Program-made: the position numbers and the translations under genes | Notes under the pieces: generated by a model | Database searches by the model: none | Told to the model about the DNA's origin: nothing | Seen by the model: the letters and a program-made list of their open reading frames with translations, nothing else | Shown here: in pieces, positions 1-9,604 of the stretch | Numbering within the stretch: position 1 is the first letter of the stretch | Layout: the number at the start of each line of letters is the position of its first letter | Assembly: GCF_002128425.1 (NCBI RefSeq) | Contig: NZ_NESS01000013.1 | Coordinates: 49,967-113,966, forward strand | Length of the DNA: 64,000 bases | Direction of reading: 5' to 3' | Source: Gottfriedia acidiceleris | GTDB taxonomy: Bacteria > Bacillota > Bacilli > Bacillales > Bacillaceae_G

Positions 1-1661
1 CCTTGTTTTTGTTTATATTTTGATAAATCAATTGCTGGTTTCGATAAAAATGTATCATCCTGTGGAATAATATTTTTTGCATTTGGTCCTGGCAAGTAAA
101 GTCGATTTAGAAAATCCTTACCACTCTCAAAAATTTCAGCATCGATGTTATTATACTTTTCCATAAAACTCAAAGCTTGTTGAACATTATAATAAGCCAT
201 ATAGTTCGTATAAGCATTATTATTAATATGTTCAGTATATTCATCAGGTCCGATTACATTATTAATAGAAAGTGCTTGATTTTCTTCTGTCGTACGACTT
301 ATCCAAAAACGTGCTGTTTCTTTTAGTAATTCAAGCCCTTCATTCGCCATAAATGTCTCATCAAGTGTATTTTCATAGTATTGAATAACTGAATATGCAA
401 TGTCAGCAACAATATGATGTTCAGCAAGAGCTGAAGCTACTTTTTGACGTTTACCCGTTAGAATATTAATAGCTGCATATTCTGGCGTTTCTTCCATACC
501 AGAAAATGCACTTTCCCATGGGAATAAAGCTCCAGAATAGCCATTTTTAGTAGCCTTCTCTTTTGCTTCTTTAATATGAAGATAGCGGTATCTTAATAAG
601 TTTCTTGTTACATCTGGATCAGTGAACAAATGAAACGGTGCAATAAAGATTTCCGTATCCCAGAATACATGACCTTTGTATCCTTCACCTGTTAATCCCT
701 TTGCTCCAACGCTAAAACGATCATCATGTGCAGGTGTCATTATTTCAATATGGTAAAGTGAAAAATCTAATGCTACTTGATCTATAGCTTCTTTAGAAGA
801 TATGATTACGCGTTTCTTTTTCCAAAACTCATTCCATTTTATAGATGAGCTTACTAATAGACAATCGTAACCATTATCAAGATTTTCTTGAACAGTATGA
901 ATACTTGATAGTGCCGGATCTTCTACAGACAAGTCATTTGAAGTATAAACAGCACTTAATTTTTCTAATTCAAACGGCTGATCGACGACTAAATCATGTT
1001 TAATGATCGTCAAAAGTTGTCTGTTTTTAGCCACAAAAGAAACATCACTTTCACTTGAAACTTTACATGAAGTTGCCATTGCAATTGAGTGATCACTTTC
1101 AGTTGTTCTATAGACAGCATGCATTATTTTTTTATCAATAACTCTTACGTTTTCTTCTAAAAGATGTTGCTTTCCAAAGTTAGACATTTGCGCATCAATA
1201 CCAGTCGTAATTTTAATTGATGCACTACAATCTAAACTAACTACACTAACTTTAGATGCAAGTAAATGTAAATTATCTTTTGAAACAAAGCGCTGGAATT
1301 TTAAACAAAAGCGATTACCTTCTTTGTTTTTCCAAATAACTTCTTTTATTAGTTCTCCATTTTGCATATTTAAAGTACGGTCATAAGATAGTACTTCTCC
1401 TGTTAAAACTGAAAATATTTCATTATTTATTTCGATTTTAATGCCAACTAAATCTGGTAAATTGACTAGCTCTGTAATATCATTTGGTGTAAATTTATTA
1501 TAAATACCTGCCACATACATACCACGGGTTTGTTCAGAATAATATTCATCATGACTAGCACGTAAACCTAAATACCCATTTCCAAGAGCCATGATTGTTG
1601 CATATTTATTTATATATTGTAAATCAAATTGTTTTTCATTTATTACATTTACTTCATTCAT
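1..1661 (-). CDS. ycjT: GH65 glycoside phosphorylase (kojibiose phosphorylase-like), C-terminus beyond window
   Basis: Partial gene read from an ATG at 1661 that overlaps the preceding stop by ATGA and runs off the left edge; about 553 residues are present. The N-terminus carries the GH65 signature ALGNGYLGLR, and the catalytic acid lies in GPDEYTEH near residue 474, followed by NNNAYTNYM. Family members phosphorolyse alpha-linked glucobioses with inversion, giving beta-glucose 1-phosphate and an acceptor; E. coli YcjT acts on kojibiose. It is the last visible gene of an eight-gene operon whose order matches E. coli ycjM-T. The divergent beta-phosphoglucomutase gene (11065-11736) would use its product. 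Exact linkage specificity (kojibiose, nigerose, glucosylglycerol) cannot be read from the sequence. Confidence 0.88.
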   Translation of the reverse strand, partial: MNEVNVINEKQFDLQYINKYATIMALGNGYLGLRASHDEYYSEQTRGMYVAGIYNKFTPNDITELVNLPDLVGIKIEINNEIFSVLTGEVLSYDRTLNMQNGELIKEVIWKNKEGNRFCLKFQRFVSKDNLHLLASKVSVVSLDCSASIKITTGIDAQMSNFGKQHLLEENVRVIDKKIMHAVYRTTESDHSIAMATSCKVSSESDVSFVAKNRQLLTIIKHDLVVDQPFELEKLSAVYTSNDLSVEDPALSSIHTVQENLDNGYDCLLVSSSIKWNEFWKKKRVIISSKEAIDQVALDFSLYHIEIMTPAHDDRFSVGAKGLTGEGYKGHVFWDTEIFIAPFHLFTDPDVTRNLLRYRYLHIKEAKEKATKNGYSGALFPWESAFSGMEETPEYAAINILTGKRQKVASALAEHHIVADIAYSVIQYYENTLDETFMANEGLELLKETARFWISRTTEENQALSINNVIGPDEYTEHINNNAYTNYMAYYNVQQALSFMEKYNNIDAEIFESGKDFLNRLYLPGPNAKNIIPQDDTFLSKPAIDLSKYKQKQ

Positions 1662-2695
1662 AAAGATACACTCTCACCTTTTTCAGCTGATTGATAGATC
1701 GCTTCAACAAGTCGTTGAATAGCATAACCTTGTTCTCCATCTGCTACCATCACATTCTGTCCTAAGCAACGATTAACAAAGGCTGCCATACTTTTAGTAT
1801 GACGGTCACAGTCAGCCTCTTCTCTCTTTAATAGGAATACAAGCTCTCCTTTTTCATCCGTATAAATTTCAGCTGGGAACATTGTTGCACCAGCTTCATC
1901 TCCGCATAGTTCTACATTCATTTCTGATTTTTCTTTTATATTTAATGCAAAAGATGTTTCAAGCTGAATTAAACAGCCATTATCTAACTCTATATAAGAA
2001 AATAAAGAATCTTCTACTTCAAATTTTGATGGGTCCCATTTACCAAATGCACCCTCATTTTTCTTAGTACCAATCTTCTGAAACATTTTTGCTGTAACTT
2101 TTTTTACTTTAGGATAATTCATAACGAAAAGTGCAGTATCAAGCATATGAATTCCTAAATCGATTAGAGGTCCTCCACCTTGAATGTCTTTATTAGTAAA
2201 GCTACCCCATCCAGGAATACCATTTCGTCTTAAAGCTTTTACTTTTACAAAATAAATTTGACCTAATAAACCTTGATCTATTTTTTCTTTTATAATCGTT
2301 ACGTCATCAGCAAATCGATGATGAAAATCATAAGCAAGGATAAGCCCTTTTTCTAAAGCTGTTTCATGCATTTTTCTTGAATCCTCTGCCAAAATTGCAG
2401 GAGGTTTTTCACAAAAAACATGACAATTATTCTCTAATGCCTGTATTACATTTTCAAAATGAAATTTATTCGGAGTGCAAACACTTACAATTTCCGGTTT
2501 TTCATTCGCATACATTTCAGCAGCATCCGTGTAATAGTTAGGAATCTCATTACGCTCTGCAAAGCTCTTTAATGCTTCCTCATTTACACCGACTACGGCA
2601 ACTATTTCTAAATCTTCTCTAGTTTTATAGTAAGCAACGTGAACTTTTTCAGCCATTTGGCCCCCGCCAATAATAGCTACTTTCTTTTTAATCAC
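1658..2695 (-). CDS. ycjS: Gfo/Idh/MocA oxidoreductase, YcjS-type D-glucoside 3-dehydrogenase
   Basis: 345 residues. A Rossmann nucleotide site (GGGQMAEK, residues 10-17) is followed by the Gfo/Idh EKP motif at 96-98 and a C-terminal alpha/beta domain with GGPLIDLGIHMLD near 172-184. In E. coli, YcjS oxidises D-glucosides at C3 with NAD, working with YcjR and YcjQ. The start overlaps the ycjR stop by four bases and its own stop overlaps the ycjT start, so translation is probably coupled. Assignment rests on family plus identical neighbourhood; the glycoside accepted here is inferred. Confidence 0.85.
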   Translation of the reverse strand: MIKKKVAIIGGGQMAEKVHVAYYKTREDLEIVAVVGVNEEALKSFAERNEIPNYYTDAAEMYANEKPEIVSVCTPNKFHFENVIQALENNCHVFCEKPPAILAEDSRKMHETALEKGLILAYDFHHRFADDVTIIKEKIDQGLLGQIYFVKVKALRRNGIPGWGSFTNKDIQGGGPLIDLGIHMLDTALFVMNYPKVKKVTAKMFQKIGTKKNEGAFGKWDPSKFEVEDSLFSYIELDNGCLIQLETSFALNIKEKSEMNVELCGDEAGATMFPAEIYTDEKGELVFLLKREEADCDRHTKSMAAFVNRCLGQNVMVADGEQGYAIQRLVEAIYQSAEKGESVSL

Positions 2696-3498
2696 AATGC
2701 TTCACCCTTTAAAGCTTCTTTTATATGATGAAATGCATTAATATATTCATCTTCTAAGTTATTTCCTCTTACACGACATTCGAATGTTAAAAAGCCTTCG
2801 TACCCATCTTCTTTAAGTTGGACAAAATGCTTTTTAAAATCAAGAGATCCACTTCCTGGCTGGAAACGGTGGTTGTCTGCGATGTGAATATGTTCAACTA
2901 GATCACGATTAGCGTGAAGCGCCTCAGAAATACCATCTTCCTCAATATTCATGTGATAAAAATCTGCAATGATTTTGACATTTTTAAACTGATTATCTTC
3001 AATATATTTACGTGCATCAGCTAAAGTATTAATCATATGATCTTGATAGCGATTTAAAGGTTCTAAGTAAATAGTCGTTCCAGTTTCACCAGCGACTTTA
3101 TCTAGAAATACTAATGAATCAGTAACTGCTTTACGATCTCCTTCTAAGCTTCTTGGAGAAGACATTGGTGGCAATCTAAATGTAAACATTCCCCATGCTG
3201 CAGGTACAACGATACCTTTTCCTCCAACCTCTTTTAACGCTTTTAGAATTTCTTCAATATCTGCTAAACCTTTTAAGCGACGCTCTTCAATAAAATCACC
3301 AATCCAGCCATAATAACCACCACAAGCTGTCGTTACCGGTAAGTCAGTCTCAGCAATCGCTTCTTTAATCTCTTCTAAATTATCAACTAAAAACTTGCCA
3401 TCGATTTCAAATCCTTCAAAACCAATTTCTTTTAAGTATTTAAATTTTTCTTTAATATTTTCTGGAAAAAATGCTTGATTTTGTGTTCCAATTTTCAA
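2692..3498 (-). CDS. ycjR: Sugar isomerase/epimerase TIM barrel, YcjR-type 3-ketoglycoside C4 epimerase
   Basis: 268 residues of the xylose-isomerase-like TIM-barrel (AP endonuclease 2) family. Likely metal ligands are the Glu in EPLNRYQ (about 147), the Asp before FYHMN (about 179), a His in the HIADNHR segment and the Glu in FECR near the end. E. coli YcjR is a metal-dependent epimerase of 3-keto-glucosides and 3-keto-gulosides at C4. It lies 66 bp downstream of ycjQ and overlaps ycjS by ATGA. A generic hydroxypyruvate or inosose isomerase would look similar; the synteny favours YcjR. Confidence 0.82.
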   Translation of the reverse strand: MKIGTQNQAFFPENIKEKFKYLKEIGFEGFEIDGKFLVDNLEEIKEAIAETDLPVTTACGGYYGWIGDFIEERRLKGLADIEEILKALKEVGGKGIVVPAAWGMFTFRLPPMSSPRSLEGDRKAVTDSLVFLDKVAGETGTTIYLEPLNRYQDHMINTLADARKYIEDNQFKNVKIIADFYHMNIEEDGISEALHANRDLVEHIHIADNHRFQPGSGSLDFKKHFVQLKEDGYEGFLTFECRVRGNNLEDEYINAFHHIKEALKGEAL

Positions 3499-3564
3499 CG
3501 AAATCCTCTCCTAAACAGAAGGGAGTGTAATACACTCCCATGATTTTAATGATTGATATTCCTA

Positions 3565-4623
3565 TTATTTTTTAAATTGAACACCCATCTTAATGCTTAG
3601 CTCGGGCTTTTGATCAACAAATTCCATATATGATTCTGCTACTTCTTCAAATGAAACAACTGGTTCAATTAAATCTTCACAATTTAAATAACCATTCATT
3701 AATAAATCCCAACAAGTATTTTCGATTCGTTTACGTGACCAACGTGGATAATCCGGGTTTGGTTCACTACTTCCTCTTGAAAATACAATTTTAGCATTGT
3801 TAAAATGTGCTTCACGACCAAGATTAAATCCTTCTGGGAAAGGTTTAGCAAAAGCTACATAAGAAATTGTTCCACCGTATGCAATCCCTCTTAGTGCTGC
3901 TTGCAGTGAACTTGATACACCACTTGTTTCAATGATTGAATCTGCACCTAATTTATTAGTAATTTTTTTAATTTCATATCCTAAATCGCAGTTAATTGGA
4001 TCGAAGCAATAATCCGCTCCATTTTTTAACGCGATATCGCATCTATGTTGTAATGGATCTACACCAATTACAATACTAGCTCCAGCTTTCTTTGCTAACT
4101 GGATAGCAATTTGTCCAATTGCACCTAGTCCTACAACTACTACATAATCACCCGCTCTAACATTTGCATCCCTAACCCCGCTCATTGCAAATTGTGCTGG
4201 GTCATAATAAACTGCATTTTTCCATGAAGAACCTTCTGGCATTTTACGTAATTTATAATTATCTACAGCATTAACGATTACAGTTTCCATGATTGGACCA
4301 TAAGTACAAACTTGATCTCCTAATTTGTACTCAGTCACTTCATCACCGATTTCACAAATACTACCTACAACCATATTTCCTAATTGAAATTCACCAAATA
4401 CGATTCCACGAGCAGCTCCTTCTTCACGTGGCATAAACATTTTCCATTCTTCATTGAACTCTTCATCAATAAATGGACTAAGACCCCTAAAATCCACTAC
4501 TTCAGTACCGTGTTTTGGTGATGCAAATTCGACTTTAATTTTTACTTCATTAGGTTGTACTGTACGATCTTCGTACTCGACTAATGCTGCAACTCTTGGT
4601 TCAACTGCTACTAATTTTTTCAT
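3565..4623 (-). CDS. ycjQ: Medium-chain alcohol dehydrogenase, YcjQ-type D-guloside 3-dehydrogenase
   Basis: 352 residues of the zinc-type MDR family. An N-terminal GroES-like half contains PKHGTEVVDFRG, followed by a Rossmann dinucleotide site VVGLGAIGQIA near residue 164. Long stretches (for example GTISYVAFAKPF and YPRWSRKRIE) match what I recall of E. coli YcjQ. YcjQ handles the C3 hydroxyl of D-gulosides, giving or consuming the 3-keto intermediate shared with YcjR and YcjS. The ATG at 4623 follows a GAGGA site. Orthology is strong; substrate is inferred. Confidence 0.86.
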   Translation of the reverse strand: MKKLVAVEPRVAALVEYEDRTVQPNEVKIKVEFASPKHGTEVVDFRGLSPFIDEEFNEEWKMFMPREEGAARGIVFGEFQLGNMVVGSICEIGDEVTEYKLGDQVCTYGPIMETVIVNAVDNYKLRKMPEGSSWKNAVYYDPAQFAMSGVRDANVRAGDYVVVVGLGAIGQIAIQLAKKAGASIVIGVDPLQHRCDIALKNGADYCFDPINCDLGYEIKKITNKLGADSIIETSGVSSSLQAALRGIAYGGTISYVAFAKPFPEGFNLGREAHFNNAKIVFSRGSSEPNPDYPRWSRKRIENTCWDLLMNGYLNCEDLIEPVVSFEEVAESYMEFVDQKPELSIKMGVQFKK

Positions 4624-4660
4624 TTTTATTTCATCCTCTCAGTAAAAAATTGTTTTCGAA

Positions 4661-5512
4661 TTATCCTTTAACTCCACCCTCAGTAAGGTTTCCTTTGATA
4701 AAGTGTTCAGATAGTGCATACATAACAACTACTGGTAAAGCAGTAACTAAAGATGCTGCCATCATACGACCCCATACATAATCCGGAGTACTAAATAATG
4801 TATTTAAGCCAATTGGTAAAGTGAAGTTTTCCGAACTCGATAAGAAAATTGATGCAAATAAATAATCATTCCATGCAATCATAAATGCATATACGAAAAC
4901 AGAAATGATTCCCGATATTGACAAAGGAATAATAATATAGAAGATTATTTTTAATCGACTAAGACCATCAATCATAGCCGCTTCTTCTAAATCTTCAGGA
5001 ATTGTATCAAAATAACTCTTTAACATAAAAATCGCTGTTGGTAGAGTTTGCACAATCATCGTAATGATTAACGCCATTTTTGTATCATATAAACCGAAAC
5101 CAGAAATGATTTTAAATAATGGAACAACTAGTAAGATCCCTGAAAACATATAAACAGTGTAAAAACTAGCATTTATCGTCACTCTTCCTTTAAACTTTAG
5201 TTTCGATAAAGCGTACGCTCCTAAAATACCAAGAACGACTGATAATGAAGCTGCGATTATAGAGACAATTAAACTATTTTTAAAGTAGTTTAAATATGGG
5301 AAAATTGTCGGGTTAAAAATATCAATATAATGCTGGAAAGTCCATTCGTGTGGCAATAATGTCGGATTTGTTGCAATTGCTTCTTTTGAACTTTTTAATG
5401 ACGTCATTAGCATTACAAAGAATGGGAATAACATGATTCCTAATAAAAGGATTAAAACAACGTAAAAACTTGTTTTCTTAATGATCTTGCTTCTTTTACT
5501 ACTTGCTGCCAT
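4661..5512 (-). CDS. ycjP: Sugar ABC transporter permease (MalG type), YcjP-like
   Basis: 283 residues with about six membrane helices and the ATPase-docking EAA loop EAAMIDGLSRLKIIFYIIIP in the second half. It forms the import pore with the permease encoded upstream, which it overlaps by 14 bp (5499-5512). No ATPase gene occurs in the cluster, unlike E. coli with ycjV nearby. Bacillaceae commonly energise such CUT1 importers with a shared MsmX-type ATPase encoded elsewhere, which is the likely partner here. Confidence 0.85.
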   Translation of the reverse strand: MAASSKRSKIIKKTSFYVVLILLLGIMLFPFFVMLMTSLKSSKEAIATNPTLLPHEWTFQHYIDIFNPTIFPYLNYFKNSLIVSIIAASLSVVLGILGAYALSKLKFKGRVTINASFYTVYMFSGILLVVPLFKIISGFGLYDTKMALIITMIVQTLPTAIFMLKSYFDTIPEDLEEAAMIDGLSRLKIIFYIIIPLSISGIISVFVYAFMIAWNDYLFASIFLSSSENFTLPIGLNTLFSTPDYVWGRMMAASLVTALPVVVMYALSEHFIKGNLTEGGVKG

Positions 5513-6380
5513 TTAAGTTCACCCTCTTTCTTGATACGATAATTACAATGAATAATATGATGAATAAGATTACTGAAATTGACGAAGCTTTTCCTAAGTT
5601 ATTGAAAGCAAACGCAGTTTCATATAAATAAATACCTAAAATATTTACTTTGTTTGTTAATAAGTAAACATCTGTAAACATGTAGAACATCCAAATAAAT
5701 CGTAAAGTTACAACCGTTAATAATACCGGCATAATTGCTGGTAAAGTTACAACTTTAAACTTTTGCCAAAGTGAAGCCCCATCGATATCAGCAGCTTCGT
5801 ATAATGATTTATCAATCGTTTGCAAAATTGCTAAAAACGAGATAAAAGCGTAAGGGAAATACTTCCAAATTGCAAAAACAACTACTACTATAAAACTACT
5901 AACTGGATTATCAAACCATAATGGTGCACTTTTAAATAGATGGAAAACATCCTTACCTAAGTAATTGATAATCCCGTAAGAATTATTGAACATATATTTC
6001 CAAGCAAAAACTAATGAGATTGATGGTGTTACATAAGATAAGATAATTAATGAACGAGCAGTTTTACGAAACTTAAATGGGCGATTAAAGAACAGCGCTA
6101 CAGCAAGCCCAAGTACTGTACTACCAACTACAGTTAAAACGGTATACAAAATGGTAATACCTAAAGATTTATAAAACTCAATATCTTTTATAACATCAGT
6201 ATAATGAGATAAACCAACAAACTTAGCTGCTAATCTAGGATTAATCGGTTGATCGAAAAAGCTTATTTTAATATTTGATAACATCGGATATGCAACTAAT
6301 AATAGTAGTAACAACATACTTGGTAAAAGAAGTACCATCGCTAGTTTTATATCAGATTTTTTTTTGGCAATCGGTTTCAT
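5499..6380 (-). CDS. ycjO: Sugar ABC transporter permease (MalF type), YcjO-like
   Basis: 293 residues. An N-terminal helix at about 15-35 is followed by the BPD_transp_1 domain with the EAA motif EAADIDGASLWQKFKVVTLP near residue 195. The start ATG at 6380 is preceded by AGGAGGTAAC. It pairs with the overlapping downstream permease and with the binding protein gene (6548-7834), from which it is separated by a hairpin-bearing gap. Confidence 0.86.
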   Translation of the reverse strand: MKPIAKKKSDIKLAMVLLLPSMLLLLLLVAYPMLSNIKISFFDQPINPRLAAKFVGLSHYTDVIKDIEFYKSLGITILYTVLTVVGSTVLGLAVALFFNRPFKFRKTARSLIILSYVTPSISLVFAWKYMFNNSYGIINYLGKDVFHLFKSAPLWFDNPVSSFIVVVVFAIWKYFPYAFISFLAILQTIDKSLYEAADIDGASLWQKFKVVTLPAIMPVLLTVVTLRFIWMFYMFTDVYLLTNKVNILGIYLYETAFAFNNLGKASSISVILFIILFIVIIVSRKRVNLNGSK

Positions 6381-6434
6381 GTTACCTCCTAAAAAACAAT
6401 CTATTCCCTATCTGGTTAGATTGGTGATAAAAGA

Positions 6435-6495
6435 AAAGTTGTTTAAAAAGCAACTTAGCTTGCTTTTCAAGCGTTCGTTCTTCATAAACAACTTT
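6435..6495 (-). terminator. Intercistronic two-tier hairpin between binding protein and permease genes
   Basis: An outer 11-bp perfect inverted repeat (6435-6445 with 6485-6495) encloses an 8-bp stem AAAAGCAA/TTGCTTTT (6446-6453 with 6460-6467). Read on the minus strand the inner stem ends in T residues, so it may act as a partial terminator or a 3' mRNA stabiliser. Such elements after solute-binding-protein genes commonly give more binding protein than permease. Confidence 0.6.
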
Positions 6496-6547
6496 CACTA
6501 ATTAAGAAATCAAATTACGATTACTAGGTATATTGAATTAAAATTAA

Positions 6548-7834
6548 TTATTTTAATACACCTTTTAATTTTTCTCCTGCTTCTTTAATAGCAGAATCTA
6601 CGCTTTTTCCACCTACAGTAACATCATTAATTAACTTAGCAACTGCACCTGAACTTGTAACATCACCCATTTTTAAGAAGTTCTTGTTATCAACAAGACC
6701 AAATACTTGAATGTTATCAAACGCGCTTGCGATTTCAGTTGAAAGCTCACCAAATGAATTTACAACTTTATTTTCTTTATATTCTTTGCTTTCTGTTACA
6801 TCTTTATTTACTGGTTGAGATCCACCTGGAGACATTAATACTAACTTCGTATTATTTTCAGGTTTTGCCATAAACTCTACTAATTTTTCAGCTGCAGCTT
6901 TTTGATCATCATCTAAACCGGAAGAAATCGTGTAAGCAGATACTGTTCCATAAACTGCTTTTGTTTTTTCAGTTGGAATAACAAATCCAATATTGTTCGT
7001 TTTACCTTCTTCATACACTGCTGGAAGAATATAAGTTGAATAAACTGCCATTGGAGCAGATCCATTCATGAAAGCATCTTTTACTTCAGTAACATCATTA
7101 GAACCTGGCATTGTATATTTTGATAATTCTTTATAGTAGTTTAAAGCTTCCTTCATTTCAGGCGTATTTAATGTTAAATCACCTTTGCTATCGAACATAT
7201 TTGCATTGTTTGATAAAGCGAATTGTGAGAAGGCTTGCTCAGAAAAACCACCTTCAACAGTTGGTATTGCAATACCGTATTTTTTGCTTCCACTATTCGT
7301 AAACGCCTTAGCAATCTTTAAAACATCATCCCAGTTTTTAGGTTCTGCGAAACCTTTGTCCGCAAGCATTTGCTTGTTATACCAAATACCTTGTACCCAA
7401 CCACTAATTGGAACACCTGTATAATTTTTGCCGTCCTCAGTTTTTAAAAGCTTTAACGCACCCTCATAATACTTATCTTCTCCAACTTTAGAGATGATTG
7501 ATTTAACTGCATCTTTATCAATTAATTCGTCCTTGTCCATAACTTTTGCATAGTCTTGTCCAACTTCAATTACTGCTGGAAGTTTACCAGAACTTGCTAA
7601 CGTTACAACCTTCGTATTATAAGCATCTTCCTCAACTGGAACTTGCTTTACTTTAATATTTGGATTTTCTTTTTCAAATTTTGAAATTAAATCTGTAATA
7701 ACTGCTAATCTTTCTTGTTCCACAGAAGAATGCATAAATTCAATCGTTACTTTACCATTCTCTTTTTTACCGCCACACGCTGTTAATCCAACAGCTAACA
7801 TTAAAACTAAGAACATACTTAATACTTTTTTCAT
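6548..7834 (-). CDS. ycjN: Sugar-binding lipoprotein of the ABC importer, YcjN-like
   Basis: 428 residues counted from the ATG at 7834, which has an AGGAGGC site 6-7 bases upstream; the longer open frame to 7867 is not needed. A lipoprotein signal peptide ends in the lipobox LTACGG, so the mature protein should be anchored outside the membrane by Cys. The rest is a SBP_bac_1 (CUT1) fold with a WYNKQML segment near the middle. It delivers an oligosaccharide or glucoside to the YcjO/YcjP permease. It is separated by 11 bp from the preceding phosphorylase gene. Confidence 0.87.
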   Translation of the reverse strand: MKKVLSMFLVLMLAVGLTACGGKKENGKVTIEFMHSSVEQERLAVITDLISKFEKENPNIKVKQVPVEEDAYNTKVVTLASSGKLPAVIEVGQDYAKVMDKDELIDKDAVKSIISKVGEDKYYEGALKLLKTEDGKNYTGVPISGWVQGIWYNKQMLADKGFAEPKNWDDVLKIAKAFTNSGSKKYGIAIPTVEGGFSEQAFSQFALSNNANMFDSKGDLTLNTPEMKEALNYYKELSKYTMPGSNDVTEVKDAFMNGSAPMAVYSTYILPAVYEEGKTNNIGFVIPTEKTKAVYGTVSAYTISSGLDDDQKAAAEKLVEFMAKPENNTKLVLMSPGGSQPVNKDVTESKEYKENKVVNSFGELSTEIASAFDNIQVFGLVDNKNFLKMGDVTSSGAVAKLINDVTVGGKSVDSAIKEAGEKLKGVLK

Positions 7835-7845
7835 TGTTCTGCCTC

Positions 7846-9528
7846 CTATTTTAAAGGTTTTAACCAAAGGAATTCATATGGATTTAAAGTAATGTTGTCA
7901 TTAAATTCTTCAACATTTCCCGTAATAATATTCATAAATTTTCCGTTTAAATCGCAGTTCGCTAGCTCATTTGATAGGTTATGAAGAATTACCACACTAT
8001 CCTCTTCATTAACACGTTTAATCGCAAATACATTTTCATTTACTTCAAGTACATCCATTTTTACGTCAGGATTAAATAGTTTTTCTTCTTTACGTACTTG
8101 GATAATTTTTGTAAGTTCTGTGAAAACTTTATTTCTTAATGAACCTTCTTCCATTAATTCCTTTTCAATCGTATCAAGTGCATACTTTTGACGATTAATT
8201 GAGCGATTCATTCCTGTTTTTTCAACACCCGCATAATCATTTCTAGAACCTAACATACTTTGGATGTAAATAGCCGGTACGCCTTGGAATGTTAATAAGA
8301 TTGAATGCGCTAGCAAGAATCTTTTTACTCTTAGATCATCACTTGTAGATTGTTTATTTAAAGCATCTAAGTAAGTTACATTTATTTCATATGGACTTTC
8401 AGTACCATCTGAATTCTTCTTATAATTTACTAATGCTCCTTCTTCCTTTAACTCATTTACTAATGATAAAATTTCATCTTCTGAAATGATTCCACGAATC
8501 GGATTTAGCCCAATTCCATCATGAGATGCTAAGAAGTTGAAGAATGTTGTATCTTCTCCAGAACCTTCTAGATTTTTTGCCCACTTTGTTAATACACTTC
8601 CATTTCCTTTATGAAGTGAATATAAAACTAATGGTGGAAGTGGAAATTGATAAACCATCTGTGCCTCATCATGACCATTTCCGAAGTAAGAAATATTATC
8701 TAAATGAGGTACATTTGTTTCAGTAATCATTACTGTACCTTTTGCTGCCTCATCTAATAAATCTCGGAATAATTTCACGATTTCATGTGTTTTTTCAAGA
8801 TGGATACAAGAAGTACCAACTTCTTTCCACATATAACCTACTGCATCCAGTCTTACATATTCCGCACCTTGTTCAAGGTAGAAAAGTAAAACATCAATCA
8901 TATCTAATAAAACTTGTGGATTGCTAAAGTTTAAATCAATTTGATCGTCACTAAAGGTTGTCCAAATGTACTTCTCTTCACCATTTGCTAATTTAAATTT
9001 TGATAGTAATGGAAGTGCTCTTGGTCTAGTTACAGAGCTTAAATCAACTAAAGGATCCATATCAATGAAGTAGTCTTGATATTTTGGATCACCGTTTAAG
9101 TATCCTTGGAACCATTCGCTCTTACTTGAGATGTGATTACATACATAATCAAACATGATTCTTGCTGATTTCGATAAACTTTCAACATGTGACCAATCCC
9201 CTAAATCAGGATTTACTTTCTTATAGTCAACTACTGAAAAACCATCATCAGAAGTGTAAGGATAAAAAGGTAAAATATGAACAAGTTCAAATTTATCTGC
9301 TAAATGTTCATCAAACATCTTTTTAAAAGTTTCTAATGTTGGAATTCCCTCTTCTTGGAACTGATCACCGTAAGTAATTAAAACTACATCTGATTCGTCC
9401 CAATTTTGTTTTCTTTTTTTCGTAATGTTTATTTTAGCTTCTTCAATGCGTTTTACGATTGCACTATAAAGTTGATCAATATCTTTGTTTTCATAAATAT
9501 AAGCTAATCTTTCTTTAATTTTACTCAT
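7846..9528 (-). CDS. ycjM: GH13_18 sucrose-phosphorylase-family enzyme, YcjM-like
   Basis: 560 residues from the ATG at 9528 with AAGGAGGAATC just upstream; the open frame continues to 9633 through the promoter and is not coding there. The GH13 catalytic triad is visible: nucleophile Asp228 in RLDAVGY, acid/base Glu270 in MITETNVPH and Asp337 in ASHDGIG. Family members transfer glucose from an alpha-glucoside to phosphate with retention, giving alpha-glucose 1-phosphate; E. coli YcjM is a glucosylglycerate phosphorylase. It is the first gene of the operon, directly behind the regulated promoter. Sucrose or glucosylglycerol cannot be excluded as substrate. Confidence 0.86.
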   Translation of the reverse strand: MSKIKERLAYIYENKDIDQLYSAIVKRIEEAKINITKKRKQNWDESDVVLITYGDQFQEEGIPTLETFKKMFDEHLADKFELVHILPFYPYTSDDGFSVVDYKKVNPDLGDWSHVESLSKSARIMFDYVCNHISSKSEWFQGYLNGDPKYQDYFIDMDPLVDLSSVTRPRALPLLSKFKLANGEEKYIWTTFSDDQIDLNFSNPQVLLDMIDVLLFYLEQGAEYVRLDAVGYMWKEVGTSCIHLEKTHEIVKLFRDLLDEAAKGTVMITETNVPHLDNISYFGNGHDEAQMVYQFPLPPLVLYSLHKGNGSVLTKWAKNLEGSGEDTTFFNFLASHDGIGLNPIRGIISEDEILSLVNELKEEGALVNYKKNSDGTESPYEINVTYLDALNKQSTSDDLRVKRFLLAHSILLTFQGVPAIYIQSMLGSRNDYAGVEKTGMNRSINRQKYALDTIEKELMEEGSLRNKVFTELTKIIQVRKEEKLFNPDVKMDVLEVNENVFAIKRVNEEDSVVILHNLSNELANCDLNGKFMNIITGNVEEFNDNITLNPYEFLWLKPLK

Positions 9529-9540
9529 AAGATTCCTCCT

Positions 9541-9558
9541 TGTGGTATCGCTCCCACA
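9541..9558. promoter_or_regulatory. Putative LacI-family (YcjW) operator, proximal copy
   Basis: An 18-bp imperfect palindrome TGTGGTATCGCTCCCACA centred on CG, 13 bp upstream of the ycjM start and inside its leader. The core GGTAYCGCTCCCA recurs in the second copy 43 bp away, and the LacI-type regulator gene is divergent. Confidence 0.72.
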
Positions 9559-9583
9559 GAGATTAAAAAAATAAAATTTTTGT

Positions 9584-9601
9584 TTTGGTACCGCTCCCAA
9601 A
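9584..9601. promoter_or_regulatory. Putative LacI-family (YcjW) operator, distal copy over +1
   Basis: The palindrome TTTGGTACCGCTCCCAAA, centre 43 bp (about four helical turns) from the proximal copy. It abuts the -10 hexamer of the ycjM promoter, so bound repressor would block initiation, and two repressor dimers could cooperate. Confidence 0.74.
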
Positions 9602-9604
9602 TTC

